11,610 nucleotides of DNA, taken from the NCBI GenBank assembly GCA_947628385.1, contig CANQZS010000035.1:1-11610 (forward strand), given 5' to 3'. The stretch comes from an uncultured Clostridia bacterium. GTDB taxonomy: Bacteria > Bacillota > Clostridia > Oscillospirales > Ruminococcaceae. The notes under the pieces were generated by a model that was not told the origin of the DNA, searched no databases, and worked only from the letters and a program-made list of their open reading frames with translations. Positions 7,327-11,610 of this stretch are shown one piece after another; position 1 is the first letter of the stretch, and each line of letters begins with the position of its first letter. The position numbers were made by a program, and so were the translations under genes.

Positions 7327-7355
7327 ATCTGTCCCGCCGTTCAGACGGGACAGAT
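7327..7355 (-). terminator. Hairpin between the SPFH and MBOAT genes (weak terminator or processing site)
   Basis: Bases 7327-7336 and 7346-7355 form a perfect 10-bp stem (ATCTGTCCCG with its complement) around a 9-base loop. On the minus strand an additional AGATC...GATCT pair can extend it with a 4-base bulge on one side. Only GATCTTATAA follows on the minus strand, not a clean T-run. It lies 12 bases past the SPFH stop codon. It may partly end the upstream operon, or act as an RNA stability or processing element if transcription continues into the acyltransferase cassette. Confidence 0.55.
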
Positions 7356-7366
7356 ACGCGATCTGA

Positions 7367-8281
7367 TCATTCCTCCGGAGTCTCTTCCGCAGGCTGAGAA
7401 GCCGCCGGTGCAGTATATACCGGTGCGGTATTTCCCGACTGGCTCTTTCCGGACATTTGTTCAAGCAGTGCGGAAAGATCTATCATCATTGTTCCTCCGT
7501 CGCCTGAAACGACCGTGGGGAGCTTGCCGTCCCACTTTTCAATATAGTTGCTTATGATTATTTCCGTAGTGAGCTGTTCGGATTTCAGTCTGTAAGCCTC
7601 CGCCTCGGCTTCGGCTTTAGCCACAGTCTGTTCAGCCTCTACCTTTATTCGCTGTAAGTCCTGCTCCGCTTTCAGAGCGTTCTGCTGAGCAGTCTGCTTG
7701 GCTTCGATGGCAGCGTTATACTCTGCCGTGAATTCAAAGCCCGTTATGTTGAATATCTGAATATCTATCCCGTAAGAGCCTATCTTCTGTCTGAGAAGCT
7801 CCATCATCTGGTCGCTGACGTTCTGGCGGTTGGTGATAAGCTCCTCAGCTGTGAATTTTGCCGTTACCGCCTTGACGCATTCCTGTATTGCCGGAGTTAT
7901 TATCAATGATTCGTAATCCATTCCGACATTCTGGTAAAGCTCCGCAGAATAGGAATTCAGCACCTTATAGTTTACCGCAATGGTAGACGTCACCGTCTGG
8001 AGATCCTTTGAAGCCGACGAAGCGTCGGATACCTCCGCTTTTTTCACCCTGTTGTCCACAAGAACTATCTGCTGTACAAACGGTATCTTGAAATGAAGTC
8101 CCTCGGAAAGAACATTCTCCGAAACGTCTCCGAAAGTAACTATAACTCCGCTGTGTCCTGCCGTGACTACCGTAAACGAATTCAGCAGCACTATAATTAT
8201 GACCGCCACAACGGCGACTGCCGCTACAATCTTGCCCACGGAGCTGCCGTTTGCATCTATGACCTTATTTTCCTTTGCCAT
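7367..8281 (-). CDS. SPFH/prohibitin-family membrane protein
   Basis: A 304-residue membrane-anchored SPFH protein. A single hydrophobic segment is at about 17-33, followed by the prohibitin/SPFH domain (about 36-190) with the typical entry TVVTAGHSGVIVTFGDV, the GLHFKIPFVQQI segment and the repeating EEL.TNR.NV region at 146-155. A charged alpha-helical coiled coil follows (about 186-240, rich in KAEQ, AEAEAEA). A Pro/Ala-rich tail ends in EETPEE. Proteins of this kind form large oligomers on membranes and scaffold proteases or lipid microdomains. AAAGGA lies nine bases before the ATG. It starts 29 bases after the small membrane protein's stop and closes the darA-holB-ricT operon. Its partner in this organism is not evident; no FtsH gene is in the window. 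Confidence 0.92.
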   Translation of the reverse strand: MAKENKVIDANGSSVGKIVAAVAVVAVIIIVLLNSFTVVTAGHSGVIVTFGDVSENVLSEGLHFKIPFVQQIVLVDNRVKKAEVSDASSASKDLQTVTSTIAVNYKVLNSYSAELYQNVGMDYESLIITPAIQECVKAVTAKFTAEELITNRQNVSDQMMELLRQKIGSYGIDIQIFNITGFEFTAEYNAAIEAKQTAQQNALKAEQDLQRIKVEAEQTVAKAEAEAEAYRLKSEQLTTEIIISNYIEKWDGKLPTVVSGDGGTMMIDLSALLEQMSGKSQSGNTAPVYTAPAASQPAEETPEE

Positions 8282-8310
8282 AAATAATATCCTTTCTGAC
8301 CTGATACGCC

Positions 8311-8529
8311 TTAGAATGCCAGCGTATCGCTTCCTATATCATCGTCGTCGGAAATATCTCCGTAGTCGCTCCTGCCGTCAATATCACCGCAGAAATCATA
8401 TTCTCCCTCGTTCATTCTGTTTTTCCCCAAGCCTCTGATAAGTGCAATAATGCTGACGGCAAGGGCTGCCGCCGAAAGTGAAATTGCGATAATGGAAAGC
8501 ACCGTGGCAATACCAGTTGATTTTTTCAT
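8311..8529 (-). CDS. 72-residue single-pass membrane protein with acidic tail
   Basis: I do not recognise a family. The protein starts MKKSTG and has one strongly hydrophobic helix (about 8-31, rich in Ala, Ile and Ser). A short basic patch (IRGLGKNR) then gives way to a very acidic C-terminus with DDDD at 61-64 and one Cys at 47. The positive-inside rule places the basic patch, and so the acidic tail, in the cytoplasm unless the first helix acts as a signal sequence. AAAGGA about ten bases before the ATG supports translation. It lies between ricT (58 bases away) and the SPFH gene (29 bases away), both on the same strand, so it is probably a member of the operon and could be a partner of the SPFH oligomer. 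That last point is inference. Confidence 0.72.
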   Translation of the reverse strand: MKKSTGIATVLSIIAISLSAAALAVSIIALIRGLGKNRMNEGEYDFCGDIDGRSDYGDISDDDDIGSDTLAF

Positions 8530-8587
8530 GATCCTACATTCCTTTCAATATTTTATACGGATTTGTTCCCTTTGCCGGAAGCATATC

Positions 8588-9451
8588 CTATTCCTCAAGC
8601 TCCTTAAGAGCCTTTAATTCCTCTTTATCGAGCCTTAATTTTCCGTCCTTGATTATCGTAACGTCCGATTTATCGTAAATAACGGGAGGATCCTCGGATT
8701 TTTCCTGCTTTACCTTCAGCTTTCCGGTCAGCAGGTTGACCTCCTCAACAAAGCCCTTGAAGTCAGGAGTCTTTACATACGCTCCCACTCTCGGAGTGCT
8801 GCTCTGGAGATATTCGTAAGCCTCCTGCTCATATTTAAGGCAGCACATGAGCCTGCCGCACGTTCCTGAGATCTTTGTCGGATTCAGCGAAAGCCCTTGC
8901 TCCTTTGCCATTTTTATTGACACCGGCTGGAACTCGCCAAGGAACCCTTTGCAGCAGAATTCCCTGCCGCAGATGCCCAAGCCTCCGAGTATCTTGGATT
9001 CGTCCCTTACTCCTATCTGCCGCAGCTCGATCCTTGTCCTGAAAACTGACGCAAGATCCTTTACCAGCTCGCGGAAATCCACTCTCGTTTCCGCTGTAAA
9101 GTAGAACAGCAGCTTATTGTTGTCGAATGTACATTCCACATCTACGAGCTTCATATCGAGCTTATGGTTAAGTATCTTTTCCTGACAGATCTTGAACGCG
9201 TTTTCCTCCTTGACCTTATTCTGTTCAAGGATCTTCATATCCTGCTTTGTCATCTGCCTTATTATCGGCTTCAGCGGAGCGGTTATCCTGTCGTCCTCTA
9301 TCATTCTGTTGGCGATGACTACCTCGCCACATTCAACTCCTCTTGCAGTCTCGACTATAACGAGTGAGCCTGATTCAAGCTTTGCTCCCGCAGGAGAAAA
9401 ATAGTATACCTTTCCGGCTTTTTTGAACCGTACTCCAATAATTTCGGTCAT
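8588..9451 (-). CDS. RicT (YaaT), PSP1-domain Fe-S protein
   Basis: A 287-residue PSP1-domain protein. In Bacillus subtilis RicT works with RicA and RicF as a complex carrying [4Fe-4S] clusters that modulates RNase Y-dependent mRNA processing and affects sporulation, competence and biofilm control. The sequence shows the N-terminal GVRFKKAGKVYYFSP strand pair, a central PSP1 core, and the two diagnostic cysteine clusters: GICGREFCC with Cys161, 166 and 167, and GTCGRLMCCLKYE with Cys198, 203 and 204. The length matches the family. A C-terminal charged segment (about 245-287) follows. It sits 47 bases downstream of holB, the usual position in Bacillota. Neither ricA nor ricF is in the window. 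The Shine-Dalgarno (AAAGGA, 13 bases from the ATG) is distant, but the start agrees with family length. Confidence 0.95.
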   Translation of the reverse strand: MTEIIGVRFKKAGKVYYFSPAGAKLESGSLVIVETARGVECGEVVIANRMIEDDRITAPLKPIIRQMTKQDMKILEQNKVKEENAFKICQEKILNHKLDMKLVDVECTFDNNKLLFYFTAETRVDFRELVKDLASVFRTRIELRQIGVRDESKILGGLGICGREFCCKGFLGEFQPVSIKMAKEQGLSLNPTKISGTCGRLMCCLKYEQEAYEYLQSSTPRVGAYVKTPDFKGFVEEVNLLTGKLKVKQEKSEDPPVIYDKSDVTIIKDGKLRLDKEELKALKELEE

Positions 9452-9498
9452 ATTTCCAAATTGATCCTTTCTAAAAAATCCATTCCGCTCAGTGGGAT

Positions 9499-10458
9499 TC
9501 AGCCCATGACCCTACAGACGAACGCCGCTGTTTCCGCAGGAACGTTGGCTGTTCCCATACATCTTGAACAGGTCAGCGACACCGCCTCGTGTATATTCTG
9601 CGCTCTCCGGCGGCTCAGCGTTCCGGCAAGTCTTTCCGCGCCCTCCGGATCGCAGCCTATGAGCGGGATATTTTCCATTCCGATAACGCAGGCGTCCCTT
9701 ATCACCTTATCCGCAAGCCCGAGTACAGCCCGTACTCTCGGTCTGCTGTCTCCTATGCCGTGCATGGCTTTCAGCAGTCCGTATTCGTCTCCGTCCGCAA
9801 TAGCTGAAATGATACTGCAGCAAAGCTTTACGTTTTCCGCAAGCTCTCCTCCGGCGAGATACTCCATACAGCTCCCTATATTGCCGTGGAATCTTTTCAC
9901 CGCGTCCTCTATCATATCGGGAGAATATTTTCCCGTATCCGAAAGCGCCGAGCGGCAGCCGTTTTCCGAAGCTTCCGGTATTCCTATGGTAACCACTCTG
10001 GAAAGTATGGTCGGCAGGAAAATGCTCCCGTTCACGGCGGTAAATATAAAATACGCCGTATCCGGAGGCTCTTCTATAAGCTTTAGCATAAGGTTCTGGG
10101 AACTTTCCTCCATGCTTTCGCAGTCGGCAAAAATATACACCTTAGCGTCGCAGTCATTGGGGGAAATAAAAGCGTCCGAGCATATGCTCCTTATCGTATC
10201 GCGGCTGTAGATCTGCTTTACTCCGGAGCGTTCCGGCTTAATGACGTCGGGGTGGGTGCCGTTCAGTATCCTTTTGCACTGGCGACATTCCCCGCAGGCG
10301 GAGCCGTTATCGCAGAGGAGCGTCATAGCAATATGATCCGCGAACGTTCTTTTGCCCGCTCCCCGTTCTCCGGTAAGCAGGAATGTGTGCGGCATACGTC
10401 CCGTCCGCTTCATTGCCTCGAGCGCAGCGGAGGGAGCCTCCTTTGAATACAGCCTCAT
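9499..10458 (-). CDS. holB: DNA polymerase III delta-prime subunit
   Basis: A 319-residue clamp-loader subunit that helps place the sliding clamp during replication. The N-terminal AAA+ domain has a Walker A motif GERGAGKRT (30-38). A zinc-binding module follows with Cys49, Cys55, Cys58 and Cys61 (CGECRQC), then GTHPD (67-71). The block KVYIFADCESMEESSQNLMLKLIEEPP (split over about 106-132) matches the delta-prime/DnaX fold. A true Walker B DEAx is replaced by ADCE, and the SRC motif is SRV (153-155). Both changes point to the delta-prime role rather than to the ATPase DnaX. Its ATG overlaps the darA stop by 4 bp (ATGA at 10455-10458), which implies translational coupling. Gene order darA-holB-ricT supports the call. 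Confidence 0.94.
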   Translation of the reverse strand: MRLYSKEAPSAALEAMKRTGRMPHTFLLTGERGAGKRTFADHIAMTLLCDNGSACGECRQCKRILNGTHPDVIKPERSGVKQIYSRDTIRSICSDAFISPNDCDAKVYIFADCESMEESSQNLMLKLIEEPPDTAYFIFTAVNGSIFLPTILSRVVTIGIPEASENGCRSALSDTGKYSPDMIEDAVKRFHGNIGSCMEYLAGGELAENVKLCCSIISAIADGDEYGLLKAMHGIGDSRPRVRAVLGLADKVIRDACVIGMENIPLIGCDPEGAERLAGTLSRRRAQNIHEAVSLTCSRCMGTANVPAETAAFVCRVMG

Positions 10459-10781
10459 ACCTTTTCAAAGCGTTCGACATCAGTAACAAAGATCGTCGCG
10501 CCGCCCACGGACACCTCCACCGGAAAGCTTGCGCTCTGCATCTCGGCGCCTGCCAGTATCGTTGCCGGAACATACTGCTTTCTTCTTCTGGAACGCTCCT
10601 TGATGATATTAATGATCTCATCGACCTTATCGTCGTCCGTACAGATCATAAAGGTAGTATTCCCCGACATAAGGAATCCTCCCGTAGACGCGAGCTTTGT
10701 AGCAAAAAATCCTGATTTTGTAAGCGCCGACGAAACGTCGTGGCTGTCATCGTTATTGACGATCGCATAAATAAGCTTCAT
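10455..10781 (-). CDS. darA: Cyclic-di-AMP receptor DarA (PstA/YaaQ, DUF970)
   Basis: A 108-residue PII-like protein that binds the second messenger c-di-AMP; B. subtilis DarA and Staphylococcus/Listeria PstA are the characterised relatives. Seen here are the N-terminal strand MKLIYAIVNNDD, the conserved TKLASTGGFL (28-37) with GNTT (40-43) that forms the nucleotide-binding loop region, an RRRKQ segment, and the C-terminal VGGATIFV (92-99). The segment between about 72 and 86 is short, so the B-loop is small. GGAGG seven bases upstream is a strong ribosome binding site. The start overlaps the stop of a 29-codon ORF, and the stop overlaps the holB start, so it sits in a tightly coupled operon. 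The downstream target of this receptor is not generally known. Confidence 0.95.
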   Translation of the reverse strand: MKLIYAIVNNDDSHDVSSALTKSGFFATKLASTGGFLMSGNTTFMICTDDDKVDEIINIIKERSRRRKQYVPATILAGAEMQSASFPVEVSVGGATIFVTDVERFEKV

Positions 10782-10867
10782 AAACAGACCTCCGATCCAT
10801 TCCGCCGCAGCGGAAATTCAGTGTCACAGGCAATTTCCGTTATCTCCTCGGATATGCCTATAATCAT
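10778..10867 (-). CDS. Possible 29-residue coupled ORF between the decarboxylase and darA
   Basis: An ATG at 10867-10865 opens a 29-codon frame ending with TGA at 10780-10778. It starts MIIGISEEITEIACDTE and ends GSEVCL. Its start overlaps the decarboxylase stop (ATGA, 10864-10867) and its stop overlaps the darA start (ATGA, 10778-10781), so it fills the gap exactly. No Shine-Dalgarno is visible before its ATG, so translation would depend on coupling from the decarboxylase. I recognise no family. It may be a leader or coupling peptide, a relic of the nucleotide kinase gene often found at this place, or chance: a 90-base stop-free stretch is not rare. Confidence 0.35.
   Translation of the reverse strand: MIIGISEEITEIACDTEFPLRRNGSEVCL
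10789..10793 (-). promoter_or_regulatory. Strong ribosome binding site of darA
   Basis: GGAGG on the minus strand ends seven bases before the darA ATG. It lies inside the 29-codon ORF, so ribosomes finishing that ORF would stop right on top of the darA start region. Confidence 0.75.
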
Positions 10868-11610
10868 TTTATCACATTTATTTGAAAAATGCTATACATT
10901 TTTAAAATTTTTATTATATTTTCATCTATTATTTCTCCTGCCATGACTGCGGGGACGCATGGAGGGCACACCGAGACCGTTTCGGCAGCGATCCTGCCTG
11001 CGGAGGTCTCGGTCGCGACTGCTTCTCTCCGTGAGAAAAACGCTTCTCTCGGGCGCATTGCCGTTTCAGCGGGTGAAAGTTTCAATTCCGGAAATTCTAT
11101 CCTCAGTCTTGGCATTTTTATCCTTTCCATTGCCAAGGCGATACGCTCCATATCCTCCGTCGTATTATGTGTGGAAAGCATCATCACCACATGAGCGCCG
11201 TCTGCATATTCCGGCTCAACGCCCTGTTCCCTGAGCCGATCCGCAAGCTCATAGCCTGTAAGACCGCTTGACGCGGCGCATACCGTAAATTTCAGCGGTT
11301 CGCCGGAAAGAATATCGTATGCGCCTTTAGTGCGTTCCTTGAGCCTGTCTGTCAGTTCCACAGTCTTGGCAAGCTCGCTGCGGAATTCCCCGTCAAGATA
11401 TTTATTGCACAGATCAAGAGCGGAAAGTATCAGCCAGCTCGGACTGGTGCTTCCGAACAGCGCCATATCCCTTTTAAGCTCCTCAGCGGAAATATCAAGG
11501 CGTTCCCCCGTATGCAGATATGCTCCTCCCGTTAATACGGGAAGCGTTTTATGCGCCGAATCGCAGCACATATCCGCGCCGAGGGCTATTGGGTGGATAT
11601 TTTTTTCAAG
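10864..11610 (-). CDS. Orn/Lys/Arg decarboxylase-like PLP enzyme (YaaO/SpeA type), C-terminal part
   Basis: The reading frame stays open to the right edge of the window, so the N-terminal part is missing and about 248 residues are visible. The first visible codons give HPIALGAD, then CCDSAHKTLPVLTGGAYLH. SAHK is the PLP-lysine motif of fold-type I Orn/Lys/Arg decarboxylases. GSTSPSWLILSALDLC follows, as in the family, and then the C-terminal domain with GRIAAE and CPPCVPAVMAGE. The usual PPG of that last block is PPC here. In Bacillota this gene sits upstream of tmk, darA and holB; here tmk is absent. Family members make polyamine precursors such as agmatine or cadaverine, but the substrate of this copy cannot be assigned. 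The internal ATG at 11571 is not a start, since the PLP motif lies immediately after it and conserved sequence continues upstream. Confidence 0.88.
   Translation of the reverse strand, partial: LEKNIHPIALGADMCCDSAHKTLPVLTGGAYLHTGERLDISAEELKRDMALFGSTSPSWLILSALDLCNKYLDGEFRSELAKTVELTDRLKERTKGAYDILSGEPLKFTVCAASSGLTGYELADRLREQGVEPEYADGAHVVMMLSTHNTTEDMERIALAMERIKMPRLRIEFPELKLSPAETAMRPREAFFSRREAVATETSAGRIAAETVSVCPPCVPAVMAGEIIDENIIKILKMYSIFQINVIK

Noticed and set aside
8550..8585. Possible promoter (TATAAA-like -10) upstream of the 72-residue gene
   Set aside because: No acceptable -35 at 16-18 bases; AT-rich sequence alone is not evidence.
9461..10210. 249-codon open frame on the plus strand opposite holB
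   Set aside because: It lies antisense to a gene with clear clamp-loader motifs, is low-complexity Ser/Ala/Ile-rich as expected for a mirrored frame, and shows no family motif.

Overview
All recognisable genes lie on the minus strand, so the window reads from right to left. The gene content suggests a Gram-positive anaerobe of the class Clostridia, most likely Ruminococcus or a close Oscillospiraceae relative. The reasons are the Bacillota-specific order PLP decarboxylase / c-di-AMP receptor DarA / holB / ricT, a DUF4358 lipoprotein, a DHHW-family protein beside an MBOAT acyltransferase, a BspA-like leucine-rich-repeat protein, and strong intrinsic terminators. The genus is an inference from family content, not from any rRNA or search result.

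Right-hand block (about 7367-11610): a housekeeping and signalling operon. It starts with the C-terminal part of an Orn/Lys/Arg decarboxylase-like PLP enzyme cut by the window edge. An unlisted 29-codon ORF follows, joined to its neighbours by a 4-bp ATGA overlap at each end. Then come darA (c-di-AMP receptor), holB (DNA polymerase III delta prime, overlapping darA by 4 bp), ricT (PSP1-domain Fe-S protein), a 72-residue single-pass membrane protein with an acidic tail, and an SPFH/prohibitin-like membrane protein. The thymidylate (or guanylate) kinase gene often found before darA in this neighbourhood is absent.

Middle block (about 2355-7269): a cell-surface cassette of an MBOAT O-acyltransferase, a DHHW/SGNH-like membrane-anchored partner, a DUF4358 lipoprotein, and a secreted leucine-rich-repeat plus Fn3 protein. 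The first two resemble the AlgI/AlgJ and PatA/PatB logic: a membrane pore-like acyl donor plus an extracytoplasmic SGNH-type enzyme. The cassette is therefore a plausible, poorly described machine for O-acylating an extracellular glycan. An imperfectly nested hairpin sits between the two blocks.

Left block (1-2354): a methyl-accepting chemotaxis receptor with its own near-consensus sigma-A promoter (17-bp spacer), a 12-bp palindrome touching the -35 side, and a strong intrinsic terminator. The first 257 bases hold no gene I can support but contain six inverted repeats in succession. At least one looks like a plus-strand terminator, implying a convergent gene to the left of the window.

The best candidates for something undescribed are the MBOAT-DHHW-DUF4358-LRR cassette, the coupled 29-codon ORF ahead of darA, and the small membrane protein plus SPFH pair attached to the darA-holB-ricT operon.
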